A stretch of 64,000 bases of DNA from Rhodamnia argentea. Its lineage: Eukaryota; Streptophyta; Magnoliopsida; Myrtales; Myrtaceae. The position numbers and the translations under genes are program-made. Positions 13,201-25,119 of this stretch are shown one piece after another. Location: assembly GCF_020921035.1 (NCBI RefSeq), contig NC_063154.1:7502001-7566000 (forward strand). The letters run 5' to 3'. The first letter of the stretch is position 1, and every line of letters begins with the position of its first letter. The notes beneath the pieces are model-generated. The model was not told the DNA's origin and searched no databases. It was given only the letters and a program-made list of their open reading frames with translations.

Positions 13201-16200
13201 GTAAGAACTGTTCCCGTTACTCTTACTAGAATCATGCATTTTCACCCCTTCAATCCAGGAAAAGATAACCTTCATTGAGAAAATTTAATGTCAGCCAATA
13301 TTCATTTTTCTAGAAATTATGAAGAATATGGCACCCCCCTCAGGTAATTTTCACCTGTTGAAGAAGCTTTTCTCCAGGGAGTATCTTACGCAAGCATTCA
13401 AGCATATCCTCATATTCCTCAGGTGATACAGAAGAGGAGAACCAGGGAAGAAACTCGGCCATCATGTTAACAGGGATGCTGCACAGAAACTGCCATACTA
13501 ATGATGCCTGTTCGTCAAAGGAAAACTTCTCAATAAGCAAAGGGAAGACCTGCAACAGCCAACGCAAGTCAGAAATACTAGCATTGTAGTTCCAAATACA
13601 AAGTAAATTTTAGAGCAAACTGAAGAAGAGCCACGGAGACAATGAAAACGCATTAAAGAGCATTTACATCAAATAGTAACCTCAAAATGGCATGATCTTA
13701 TCATTTTTTAACAGTTCATAAATTCATGTCAAGATGTTGGTCAATTCTGCTTGTTGCAAGACAATGGTTCAGGCAAAACTTTTCCAACGAGCTTTAAAAT
13801 TAAAAAGCATTTAAAGATGGTTTTCCAGAAAAAAATCTCGAATTGCACAAAAAAAATCAAAACATTTCCACAATAGTTATCCAGTTATATCATAAAAAGA
13901 ATGCCTAGCAAATCCCCTTTCAGAAAAAGAGAATGCTTAACAAATCCTTCGCCCTTTCACAATGCCAGTTCCAAACAGAAAACTGATCAGCCAAAACAAA
14001 AACATGAATCCTTTTGTACTAATTATCCAATCTTTAATATAAAAGAGAGAGTTCATAAAACAAACTACATTAGTATTACTTCTTTTGTGGAATGGGACAA
14101 GGCTTAAGGAAGAAGACACGACAACCAAGGAAGCAGTACTGACAAGGAACATATTAAAATTACATTCTTCTCCCCTCTCCTTTACGTCACAGACTGAACC
14201 TAAAAAAGTTAGTCATGCCGAGAGAAAGTAGTTCCCAAAAACCCTGAGATTGACCGCATCAAAATTGGTCTTCCTAAAAATTGCATGGGCAAGCCATCAA
14301 CAAAAAGCTTGCAGTACACATTTAGAAATAAGACTAAAGAATAAAAGGAAAAAAGAAAACAGAAGGATATCAAATAGGTAAAGAGCACAAATGAATAATC
14401 TCAGAAATAATACATTACATGGCTACTCTAAAATGGTGATGCATCAAGGACAGAGAGACCTGTTCCTCCTCCTTGGACAAGTGCTGGCTAATTGATGTTT
14501 GAAGAGCTCCCACGCATGAGGCCAATTCCCTCCTGTACTGTTCTTCATTTTGCATTTGTGAGTTCAACAACTCAAACAACTGATCGAATAAAATACCCTC
14601 TCCTTCGTGTTCTAGGGAGTAAGTCCTGGCCACGTTCTTCACACGTATATCGAGAGCCGGAAATATGACCTGCAATTAAACTGCAAACATCACCAGTGCG
14701 TGCTGTAACTTCAGAAGCAATATCTCAATCCATAATCTCATATAGAGCAGCAAAGAAAGGCAAATGGAAAGAGGAAAGACCACAAACCAAGAAGATTATT
14801 GATAGTAAAAAATCAATATTAAACTCAGGAGAATATGAATGCAGCCTCTATGCCTCCACAGAGACCCCAGTTTCAATTAAGTGTCCTCTCCGCATAGCAA
14901 AAGAACCTTCATGACAATGTTAAAGTTGCATGAGAAGCCTTGCCATGTCAGAATAGTCCTTTGTCAAGTCTAATGTGGCCTAAGTACTTTTACGCTTGTT
15001 GACCTTCCTTTCAAATCTTTTTGCACCATCCACTTGGAACAAGATGAAGCATAAGCAAATTAAGGGCAGTTAACTACGTGTATCACACAGAAGTACTGAG
15101 TAAGTAGAATATTGTCAGTACTTTTATACACCGGGTCCATAAGGACAGGGTCAAAGGATCTCATCAATCTGACATCATTCACAATCAGTACTTGGAGTGT
15201 ATCGGCTTAGGGAGACTATTCCACTCTGAACTTATCCCCTAGTTCGGGGGGGGAATGTGAGACCTTCAGATTGGCATACTTACCTTATAAGGTGACACAA
15301 ATACCAACACAAGTGCTTCTAAGAAGCTTCTATCTTTTCTCTAGTTTTTTCTATATCCAGTATTGTATGGACTAAGTAAATATGTTTGTATTGTTAGGTG
15401 AAACTATGAAATTTTCTCCAGACATAACTTAATTCCTTTCTCCTTTGACAAGATATTTTTCAATCACCTTTGGTGTTACTGTGCATTTTAGAGTTTCCAT
15501 CGTGTATATTCCAGCTTCCTTGCGCTTTAACTTATCTGATAGTAATCTGTAACTTTACTTTGATTATCATTTCATATCATTCTTCTTTCAAATCTCAGCC
15601 CTGTGAAAGGGTACGATTACATCTATGAGCTGCGAAAGAAAATTAAACTTTATGGAGTTAAAACATGCAAAATGTATGTCACTCATGCAAGAGGTGGTCA
15701 ACTTGGTTGCAGAATGTTTCTCACTTTAGGAAATTTCGTCAAAAGCAAAATCTGTATTGCCCAGAAGGAAACCTGAACCAAAATAAGAAAACAAGTGCCA
15801 AGTTCTCAATGTCCAAGCAAATGAGCATTTCGAGATGAGGTGGTGTGTGGTAGAGTACATATTTCTCGGCATCATACATGTATCCGATTTTTAAAGATTC
15901 ACTCGTATATATACCTTGGGATTGATGTTCTAGCATAGTTGTGGAACTTAATGCAGTTCGACAGGGATTTTCTTAGCTAGGGATAGGGGCCACCAAAAGT
16001 AATTTGTGCATTAGATGCTTCCACTTGCCATCTAAAACATCGCATCCCCTCCATCCTCTGGCAAGGGGTTGCAAAGAACTCCACGAGAATTTGATTTTAG
16101 ACTCGTTCACAAAAGCAAAATAAATGCATGAAGGGGCAGTTCTCAACATTTCTGAGAGCTACTTCTATGATATCCCTGCTGCTGGTATTGCGAATATGTA

Positions 16201-16984
16201 GTAAGCTGAGTCTCCAGGACATTCCTTTCCTCGATTTCTAAACCTGAGCTAGTGCTTTTCGTTTTCGCTTATTGGCTCTGTAACCACAAGGCGAAAAGAA
16301 AAGCTTAAAGCTTCCTCAGAGTAGGTTACTATGTGAACAAAATAGTCAGTAGGATTAGCCAAACTCAATTCGAACCCCACAGCATATGAATGGAGGAAAG
16401 ATTTACACGATACATAGTCTAAGCATAATAAGATGCCACGATCTAAACCATCGCCATTCAGTCACAAGCCGTGCGCTAGGACAAGTGGAACAGTTTATTT
16501 GCTGAGCAGCGAAGCCAAGGAACCACAAGTGCGTAACTACTCCAATTCGACGACTTCCATTTAAATCAATCCGATCAGCACGAATACTATAAAATGACTA
16601 AAGAAAGACAAAATCAAACCCCGCGAACTAAGTCTCGCGTTCAAACAGCCAAAAGGAGCAAAATGATGGCAATGCAGCTACCTCGTCCTCGGCATCGCAA
16701 TGGTGCTTGTACATTGCGCGAAGAAAACGACACCTCTCCGACAGAGGACCGATGCCGCCTCCACCGGCGGCGGCGGTGGCGATGGCCGTGGCGGCTCGGT
16801 GGAGGCGATCGAGCTCGGTCCTGATGGCTCTGTGGAAGAAGAGGAAGATCAAGATCGGCGACTTCAGGACCGACTTCATCGAAGGTGCGGATTGGGCGGC
16901 GGGGTCGGCAGGTACGGCCACCGTGGCCGAGGCACCTCCGCCGCTTCCGCCCGCGGGCTGAATCCCGGCCAAAGGAGCCGCCAT
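7211..16984 (-). CDS. BTS: BRUTUS-type hemerythrin/CHY-zinc-finger/RING E3 ubiquitin ligase
   Basis: Fourteen exons: 16984-16682, 14669-14460, 13549-13355, 13269-12899, 11965-11740, 11596-11428, 11354-10101, 9949-9781, 9704-9486, 9374-9237, 8583-8349, 8258-8199, 7507-7436, 7351-7211. They sum to 3,762 nt (1,253 aa, close to the 1,254 I recall for Arabidopsis BTS). Three hemerythrin domains are visible: exons 1-3 ([32 protein letters not shown]); exons 4-6 ([27 protein letters not shown]); exon 7 ([44 protein letters not shown]). These bind di-iron. Then come a CHY zinc finger ([17 protein letters not shown]), a CTCHY finger, a RING ([23 protein letters not shown]) and a C-terminal zinc ribbon ([20 protein letters not shown]). 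BTS is an iron-sensing negative regulator that targets subgroup IVc bHLH factors for degradation. The N terminus is alanine/glycine-rich. Intron 1 is unusually long, about 2 kb. Confidence 0.97.
8016..8155. repeat. 71-bp tandem duplication inside a BTS intron
   Basis: Two adjacent diverged copies (about 8016-8086 and 8087-8155) both read GAAAAACTTTRTCCAAGTCC, then AGAAAT, GAGAGGAACCA, GGGACTT and TCTAAA. They lie in the intron between BTS exons 12 and 13 and do not touch either splice site. Confidence 0.85.
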
Positions 16985-17200
16985 GTTTCACATGCGATAG
17001 AACTTGACGTGATCGATGGATGGCTATCTACTGAGAGGAGACATTTTCGACGTCTCTGGGTGCTCCTGTCTCCTAGTTTTTGTCTGCCGTTTTTCCTCTC
17101 CTGCTTCCTTTTCTGTGGCTTCTCTCTCTCTCCCTGCGAGAAACCGACGGTAGGAACAACGGGTACAAATAAAAGAATGGTAAAATAAATGCATAACAGC
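16985..17200 (-). promoter_or_regulatory. BTS 5' leader with CT-rich tract
   Basis: The region just upstream of the BTS start codon is GC-moderate with a CT-rich stretch on the plus strand near 17125-17140, then turns abruptly AT-rich after 17,190. No convincing TATA box was located. The extent is inferred from composition. Confidence 0.3.
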
Positions 17201-17590
17201 ATTTTTTTTTTTTTTTTTTGGAATGGAAATGCATAACAGCATTGAAAGTCTTCGAATTTATCACGCAAAGTATAATTAAATTCTAATTTTAAAAAAAAAA
17301 AGTATAATTGAGCCCTAAAATTCTATCATGAAAGTAGTTCTGAAACTTTCAAAATGTGGAGTCAAGTCCTAAAATTTATCGCGAAAGTGCAATCGAATCC
17401 TAAAATTTATTAAAAATACAATCAAGTATTGAAACTTGTTAAATTTTTTAAGTCAAGCCCTTTCATCCATTGCACATTTAAAAAATTTTTAGGACTCGAT
17501 TGCACTTTTCAAAAAAATTAGAACTTAATTGCACTCTCGTGACAAGTTTTAAGACTTCCGACGCACTTTTCCCTTAAATAAATAGAGTCA
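17190..17590. repeat. Degenerate foldback/short-unit repeat
   Basis: A motif like CCTAAAATTTATCGCGAAAG TGCAATCGAATC recurs several times with variation (17270-17450). An inverted version follows at about 17485-17560 (TTTTTAGGACTCGATTGCAC). This looks like a decayed foldback element with internal repetition. No clean target duplication was found. Confidence 0.5.
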
Positions 17591-17599
17591 TTGTCCATT

Positions 17600-19599
17600 T
17601 TAAGAAGCTTATCAATTCCACTGACAAAAAAAAAAACAAAATTATATCCCGTAATTGAAAATTAATTACATAACAAGATTAAGAGGGTATTCCACAATTT
17701 TGAACTTTCTACCATTAGTATAAGAATTAATCCTTTTGGGCTGTCCTTTCTAACATAGTATCAAAACAATTTTTTTTTTGTTGTTGGACTTTTTAACTGC
17801 TAGATGCTAATACTGTAAAAAAGAAAGTCATGGAGTACTAAAAAATTTCATGAGATGACTGCCGTGGTTCAATTCTAAGTTCAGGTAGCTCAAGCTTGTG
17901 TATCGAGACACGGTTGCGACCTCGTACGAAGTCGGATGAATGTGGGCAGGATGTTGGGCGCTAGCATTTAGTGTATATTTTGGTATTTCACATCCATTAT
18001 GTCCAACATATTACTGAAACAACTCTTTTAAAACACAGTCATGAATGTTTTCTTTATCAGCCAGCCAGCTTTAGAAGATTAACTTGGTCCGAATTCTGAA
18101 AATTGTCGACTCATTTCGAAGATATATTGGCCACATTCCGTGTACATCATAGTATATGTTTCCGAACAAGAAATTACCGATGCTTCTGTCATAGTCTCAA
18201 GGATATAAAATTTCAAGATCTACACACCCAAGTCACGACAAAAAGGTAAATTGGATTTTCTAAGTTTGCATCCGAATTCCTGTCGGTATCGGAATGTGAA
18301 ATAGATTTATATTCTCGATATCCTCCTTCTTCGCCTGTAAGTTGGACCATATATAATGAAAAAGCCAAACGTCGATGAATAAATAGACATCGATCGGTCG
18401 TTCCTAGACCACCGTTCGCTTGGAAAAACCTCTAGATTATCAAGAAAAAGCTTCATAACAAACATGGATTATTAGTTGCTCATTAGAGGAGGACCCATAC
18501 CACAAACCTACCATCCAAAAGGGTGAGATGGAACGGCAGATTAAACAATTTGCGCGAGCGTGTCATGCTCGGGTTTGGCACTCACTCATCAATAAAAAAT
18601 CACAATTTTATTTGTCCTAACAAATGTGGTTGCTCCACCATCAATGCAAGTTGCCACTAACCGTGTAAATAAGCTCCAAAAGTAGACCCACCTTCACTTT
18701 TCTATGGCATCTTTCCCTAATGCATCTCTTCCTTGGAAAGATCATGCAGCCTCCAGTCTTTCTTTTAGTACCCTTTTGCACAATAGACTAAAACGAGGAA
18801 GATCATTAATAGACGCACTTCATGACGAGAATAATGTTAACGGGGTATTTCATGGGGTCCGGAGGTAATTTACTGAAAGTCGACCCTTTTATCATCAAAG
18901 AAGATGATAAGATACGAACCCAGTAGAGCTATCACGTGAAATCAATTGAGTAGAGAATTTAATCCTATTAACAAGATCGACCCAATGAAATCTCGGATTG
19001 TGAATATCGTGGCCCTACTTTAAAAATCTGAATGCAACAATCTTCTCATTTAAGGCTGCTTTGACCAATTGTGAGGTGGAAAGTGGGGAAAAGGGATTGG
19101 TGTTCTAATTAGAAAAAAGTTGGAGACCACCAGCCACTATCCAACTTAGATCATTGATTAATATTGGGAGGCCACAAATGGTATGCACGCCTTTATCTTC
19201 AAACATAGGAAAGTGGCCACGAGCCATGATTTCGTGATAATCACGAAGTAGTGGGAGAAACTTCTGGGCGATCTCTTGTCCAATTAGACAATACACAACC
19301 AGTAATCACCATCATTAAAGATTGTTTCTTTATCTAGGCGCTGTGTAAAGAGAATATCCGTTGTCCCCTTTCGTTAGGCTCCCTCGTTCTCGCCCTTTCT
19401 GCAATGCGTTCGAGACTGGTGGCATTAGAATTAGGTCTCTTATCCAGAATCTGAACTCAAGTCTTTTAGGGGTAAAGAAAGGGAGGGAGGAAGAAGAAGA
19501 TTCCAGCTGAGAGCCAGAAGCGAAGAGGAGTACCAACAGACTAGATTGGTCCAACTCTAACTAACGATGAATAGGTGGGCTTGAAGTCCATGAAAGATG
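17600..19599. other. Intergenic DNA, no gene seen
   Basis: AT-rich sequence without an ORF showing codon structure or recognisable protein similarity. Only short spurious ORFs are present, for example near 19,100-19,550. Confidence 0.6.
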
Positions 19600-19607
19600 T
19601 GCCAAAG

Positions 19608-20148
19608 GGAGGAGAATTACCGAAAAGTTTTAAACTTATTGTAATTGTGTCAATTCAGTTTTAATTTTTTTTTTTTCAATTTCAATCATAAACCTTTTGC
19701 ATTTGTAGCAATTCAATCCATTTGACCAATTTAAGGTGACGTAGACATTTTTAATAGTAATTTAAATAATTTTTTAATAATTTTTTTTTCATTTTTGTCC
19801 ACGAAGGCCTTGCTTGCTTGTGCCAGATTTAGCAAGGACATCGTGGTCCTCACTAGATTTGGGCTAGGATACGCGTGCCCTCACCCTTGCCGATCCTAAG
19901 TGGAGGGGGGAAAACAAACTAAAGAAAAGAAAAGAAAAAAAATTATAAAAAATTATAAAAAAATTCAAAATATTACTCAAATATCACTAAAAAAAATTGC
20001 ATTAGCGTTGCTAGTACCACGTAAGTGCCGGCCTTTTAAATGGACTAAATTGGAAAAAAAATATTCAGCATCGAATTGAGAAAATAAAATGTTTAGGGCT
20101 GAATTGAAATAATTGCAGCAGATTTTAAAGTTTTTTTGATAATTCTCC
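19608..20148. mobile_element. Non-autonomous TIR transposon with 8-bp target duplication (foldback element 1)
   Basis: Inverted ends GGAGAATTACCGAAAAGTTT and, on the other strand, GGAGAATTATCAAAAAAACT continue as imperfect inverted repeats into TCAATTCAG-type sequence. The direct repeat TGCCAAAG flanks both ends (19600-19607 and 20149-20156). The 541-bp element has no coding capacity. A GC-rich core (19800-19905) lies between AT-rich arms. An 8-bp duplication with short TIRs fits hAT-like MITEs; the superfamily call is inferred. Confidence 0.8.
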
Positions 20149-20159
20149 TGCCAAAGACA

Positions 20160-21188
20160 GGGAGTGGCGATGGTGGATGAGTGCGATTGCAATACCGAGA
20201 AGAAAGTGGGAGTGAATGAAGGAGGAGAGAGCATGATTTTGTCTGTGACTGAAAACAGATAGCTGTGTTACTGACGCTGCGCACGTAGGTGACAAGATAA
20301 TGTTGGGAGTTGAGTCATGTGCCTCTTCTTGGGGTTCCCTTGGTAGCTAACACCGACGTTACATCAAGAAATGAGAATGCAGCTTAAGGAAGTCTGTCAC
20401 CAGCAAAACAGAAGCAAGTAAATCAGACAAAGAAGATGAAGGCTCGAGATCCCAATTCGGGCCACATCCCCTAGCCTGCTCCAGGCACAAGAATGGAATA
20501 GCTTGCTCGCTCAATGCTCATTCGCCTAAAAATGGTTCTGCTGGCCCATGCCCTAGGGGCACAAATTCATTTCCGACCGCCTCGGTCACCGGCGGGCCGA
20601 TCAAAGCTGCTAGGTTCATTCATGTCTTGGTGGGTCTAGTGTTAAGGGTTGAGAGCATGCATGGATCCACGCAAGGAGGAAAAAAACAAAACTTGATTAG
20701 TGTATGATAATGGTGGGCGAGTATCTAACTATGTTGGAAATATGTATCGGTTCGAGCATGAAGATAAATCTTTTCCTGTGTTAGCAATCATCATTTGGAT
20801 TTTCAATCATTCTCTGTTAGCCAAATTCTCTTTGACCGCGGAGGCGAGATGAAATCAGCTTTTAAACACGGCCTGAGCACGGTCGATCAGCAAAATCCCT
20901 GTGGAGATTAAGCGTTCAAGCTCTCTGTTTCACGAGCGTATTGCCACGTAGGAGAAGCAGGATTTTATGGTATTTCACCATGACGACATAAATCGTATGG
21001 TTGACGTCACCCGAACTTCAGATCCATCGACTTGGACCTCAGATTCGTCTTTGCGTGTGCGGAGGCTATTTTGCTTGGTCAAAAAGCATGCATGCATGCA
21101 AACGGTAATTCGCTTCCGCGTTCGATGTCTTTCATGCCACTTTTGACTTTTGGACTTGGCTAAACTACGACTAACAAGTTTGATTGTG

Positions 21189-21221
<33 letters not shown>

Positions 21222-22150
21222 GACGCTATATGTTCCTACATATATTATACATATATATATCCCATACATATGTATGTCGCGATCAATCATGAACTATTTT
21301 ACGAATGTTAATTCAATTATGAATTTTTTAATTTTACCAATTTAATATTAAAAATTTGCCCGCAATTTCAAATCATTTCAATTAATTTTCATCGAAAATC
21401 GTTGATATGACGATTTAGTTATAATAGGTCGTCTTATGGGACGCACAGTCACTTCAGCGATTTTCGATGAAGATTGGTTAGAATGACTATATTGAAATTT
21501 CGTGTAGAGGTTTAGGACTATATTGGTAAAACTGAAAAGTTTTGGATTGAATTGGCATCCCCGCAATGGATATAATACTGATTGAGTAATTTTTCCGGTT
21601 AAAATGGATCGTAAAAAACTTACAGATTTGAATACCAGAACTTTGGAAATTTTGATTGAGAATAGTTTGGTGTTATTTTCTATCTTTATCTTTGGTCGGT
21701 CGGACGTGGGTGTTACTTTGGAATGTATGTATTTGTGTAGCATGTCCCACATGAAAAATTAAATATAATTGAATATAAGCAGTGGTTCTCCTTGGAGAAC
21801 TTGACACGTGCTCCTCTCCATTGGTGACACGTGTCCAATCTTCCGACAAAACCGCATATCACAAAGTTCTAAAACATTAGAATCATAGTTAAACTACATA
21901 TAACTAACAAAATTAAAAGCTTTTAACAGATTATGAACAAACACGGCTAAGAAGCTAAAGTCTAGCACTAAACGAGGTTTAACTCATTAATTTCTTAGAT
22001 AACCTAAAATATGCTAAATTAAGACTAATATCAGAATTAAAGAATGACCGTATTCATTTTAAATCGGAAATTGTAGGTGACCGAGTCGATCAATATTGAA
22101 AAAGAAAAAAAAAAGATTGGCAATGCAATATGAAATTTTCTAGAAGGCAA
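20160..22150. other. Intergenic DNA, no gene seen
   Basis: No convincing ORF. It contains a GT/TA microsatellite at about 21188-21222 and palindromic CATGCATGCATG near 21088-21100. Nothing else was recognised. Confidence 0.6.
21188..21222. repeat. (GT)n(TA)n microsatellite
   Basis: A GTGTGTGT tract runs into about fourteen TA units. Such compound repeats are usually length-polymorphic. Confidence 0.95.
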
Positions 22151-22160
22151 AGATTACTTA

Positions 22161-22378
22161 GGTTCCGTTTATTTCATGGAAAATGAATGATTTAGAAAAA
22201 AAAAATTCCAAAAAATAATAGCTTATAGCGCTCAAAACAATGAATGAATGGATTTTTTTTTTTATCTTTCACGAAAATTTTTAGACATAAAATTGTTGTA
22301 TAACTAATTATTTCAAGCGATATGAGCTATCATTATTAAGAAAATATTTTTCTAATCATTCATTTAGTGAAACAAACC
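22161..22378. mobile_element. Tourist-like (PIF/Harbinger) MITE
   Basis: A 218-bp element flanked by TTA (22158-22160 and 22379-22381), the target used by PIF/Harbinger elements. Ends are inverted: GGTTCCGTTTATTTCATGGA on the left, and GGTTTGTTTCACTAAATGAA read from the right on the opposite strand, both leading into AATGAATGATT. There is no coding capacity. Confidence 0.75.
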
Positions 22379-22544
22379 TTAATGTGGAGGAGGAGGCATT
22401 CAGACAATCTTAGCCACCGAAAAACCAAAAATATTTTACCCGTACACAAAAAAAAAGTCAATAAAGTAAGGAATATGAGATTACATCTCTGTTTCTAGAA
22501 AATGTATTCCAAAAAGTCATTTTCTAGGACAATGGCGATATTTT

Positions 22545-23115
22545 TCGGTGTTTGGCTGAAATCTGAAAATGAATAGGAAAAAAATTTATGCCGTTTGGTA
22601 AGGAAAATCAATTGTCATCGTTATTTTAATAATTTATTTTTAAAATTAATTCTTTAATTATTTTATTTTATCTTTTTTTTTCCTTTTTCTTTTTCCTTTC
22701 TTCTTTGGCTGGCAAGCAGCCAGTGAGGCCGCGAGGCTTGACCGAAATTGAAGCGGCACCTCACTGGCCTCTAGCTTGCCATCAAGGCGAAGATCTTCCA
22801 GATCGCAACTTTGTCATTAGAAGCGGAATGGCAAGCATGAAAGAGAGAAAGACTGTGAGGAGAGAGAATGGGGATGGAGGAGAGAGACTATGAGGAGAGA
22901 GAACGAGGATGGAGGAGAGGATGAGGGAGAGAGAAAGGAAGATTTTTTCTATTTTAGAAAGTTACACGGGAAAGAAAAATCTGAGATAGAGGGAAAAATG
23001 ATTTCTCTTTTCTCAAAAAAGAAGATCATTTTCTCCGGATTTAGAAGGATATTTTCCATCGACGGGAACACATTTTCCTTGACCACATATTTTCTGTCCC
23101 CCAAACACCAAAAAT
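22545..23115. mobile_element. Foldback element 2 with GC-rich core
   Basis: Inverted arms GGTGTTTGGCTGAAA...GGAAAA (left) and, on the opposite strand, GGTGTTTGGGGGACAGAAAA...GGAAAATG (right) enclose an AT-rich arm and a GC-rich core at about 22705-22810. The core contains CAGCCAGTGAGGCCGCGAGG and a partial inverted version, CACTGGCCTCTAGCTTGCC. Exact ends and target duplication were not fixed. Confidence 0.55.
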
Positions 23116-23443
23116 TGGAGAATTTTTTTCTTAATTTTTTTTTTCGTGAAACAAATGGAGACTACGTTGAGAAAGGCGCGTCTTAAAAACCTCGTTCACA
23201 TGTTATCTTTTGACAAATGACGGATATAAGATCCGGATGAAGTTCACGTGAGATGACTAAAATGACCAACGGAATTTCAAAAAGAAGAAAAACTTGTGAA
23301 CAAGTTTTGAAACATTAAGGGAGATGGAATAGATGCAACTTCTTGGACATTAGCGAGGAATAAGTAGTAAGTCATTAGATATTTCGTTTGTGCAATAATT
23401 GAGTCAACTATCAAGACGCGGCCAAAATAATAGATTTATATAA

Positions 23444-24048
23444 GGGTGAGCAGTTTCGGGTTTCATACAAATCCCACATGAAATCTGGAATCTATCTGTC
23501 GAAACGAGTTCCTCACTTTTTGGATCCTGAAATCTACCATGCACACCCCGAAACCTATTCTATCATAGATTTTAGGGTCGGTTCCAAGGTCTATCTAGGT
23601 TCCACATGTATTTTTAATTGAACGATTGCAGTAAATCATCACCTTTAATGATCATCATTTGTTTCTACAATGCATCGATCACAATTCATATTTAGATACA
23701 TGAATAAATATGAACCAAAAACAAATTAAAATTGTCAGTCATAAATATCGTCGGAAATGAAATCTTAGACTAGTAGTTCCAGATTACACGCTCATCATCG
23801 AAATTCATGGAATACAACGGGATCATGAAAATATATATATCGAGAAAATAGAAAAACTTGTTACGGGTTACAAGTTCTAGGTTCTACCTACTTGAAATCT
23901 ATCCGTTAGAATATATTCTTAAAAAAAGAATATGTTCGCTGAAACTTATGTTGCATACCTTGGAACCTATTCGGAGCTTGGAACGGGACAAGCTCCTCGT
24001 GGGTCCAATTTCGGGTTTCAAGTTATATTCTGAAACCATGCTCACTCC
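23444..24048. mobile_element. Foldback element with 13-bp flanking direct repeats
   Basis: Left end GGGTGAGCAGTTTCGGGTTT; right end, read on the other strand, GGAGTGAGCATGGTTTCAG with GAAACCCGAAATTGG just inside. The flanks TAGATTTATATAA (23431-23443) and TAGATTTATGTAA (24049-24061) match at 12 of 13 positions. No coding capacity. The long flanking repeat is atypical for hAT (8 bp) or Mutator (9 bp). Confidence 0.6.
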
Positions 24049-24574
24049 TAGATTTATGTAACAAAAAAATAAAAATAAACTAGCAACATAAGCAAACAAT
24101 CCATTGATGGTGGTAGCAACAAATAAAGAAAATCCATCAAAACGAATAATATTTTCACAATGATTAAACTTTTATTTATCAATTAAAACATTTCCTTATC
24201 ACATTTGTTTAAATAAATTCCAAATTTTTTTTTTTTGAGGTGATAATTCATTTAGGTTTCTATATAACACATGATCGATCGTCATATAATTGGTGTATCA
24301 TGTATGTTTACTACTTATTTGGAATAACTTAATTGTTCTATCGCTACGGGACAAGTCCCATGCTTTCACAACACTCGTGTTTACACGAAAGGTTGAACGA
24401 AATTCAGTTCCGAATAATCCTACATAGAAAATACTACTCAATGGGTAATAACTTCATGGAAATAGTTTAGATTGTTGAGTAGTCTCTTGGGTAATCTCTT
24501 TCAGAGAAAATTCCAAGTAAGGGCACGAAGTATAATGATTTTCTCAAATAATAATTTGATGTTGACATTATTTC

Positions 24575-25110
24575 AAATAAAGGTATGAAGTGACCAAACT
24601 GTCTCAAATAAGGGTATGCAGTGGATTTTGTTTCAAATAAGGGTCCGAAATTGCCATATTAGTTTAAAAGAAAGCCACGACCTCGGTGGTCGAAAGGCAT
24701 TTTAGTCCTTTTACTTTTTTTATTTTTTATTTTATTTTTTTCCTTTCTTTTTCATTTTTTCTTGTTTCTTTTTTTCTCTTCCTCTGCTGGCCATTGTTGG
24801 GCAAGGCCGCCGGACTCAGCCGAGGGCGATCCTCGCTTGACGTCGGCGTGGGCTACCCTTCACCTTGGGCCGTCGATGGTCGGCGATGCCTGGCTATGGC
24901 CGGAGAGGAAAGGAGAAAAAGAAAAAAAAAAGGAGGAAAAAAGGAAAAAAAGCCAAGTAAAAAAAACCCAAAAAATAAAAAAAAATTATATACTTAGATT
25001 TTCCTTTACTAATTTTCCCAATCTCTAATGACTAAAACAAGCTCGCCAGCTAGCCAAAAGTCTTTATTTGAGAAGATTTAGCAACTTCATGTCTTTGTTT
25101 GAAAATTTTC
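24575..25110. mobile_element. Foldback element 3 with GC-rich core
   Basis: CAAATAAAGGTATGAAGTGA followed by CTCAAATAAGGG on the left. The same motifs occur inverted on the right (reading back from about 25105: CAAACAAAGACATGAAGTTG, then CTCAAATAAAG). Between them are poly-T/poly-A rich arms around a GC-rich core (24785-24910) with GGCCGCCGGACTCAGCCGAG. No protein-coding content is recognised in the core. Confidence 0.6.
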
Positions 25111-25119
25111 TTTTGTCTT

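Noticed and set aside
16641-17268. Several overlapping ORFs of 100-160 codons on both strands around the BTS start
   Set aside because: They are shadows of GC-rich BTS exon 1 and its CT-rich leader. Only the frame with FLFFHRAI and HHCDAEDEV has protein meaning.
21060-21100. CATGCATGCATG run as a possible RY-element seed promoter
   Set aside because: No gene follows in a suitable position; probably a short tandem repeat.
22705-23186. ORFs of 62 and 98 codons inside foldback element 2
   Set aside because: Low-complexity Arg/Glu/Lys-rich frames in GA-rich transposon DNA, with no homology signal.
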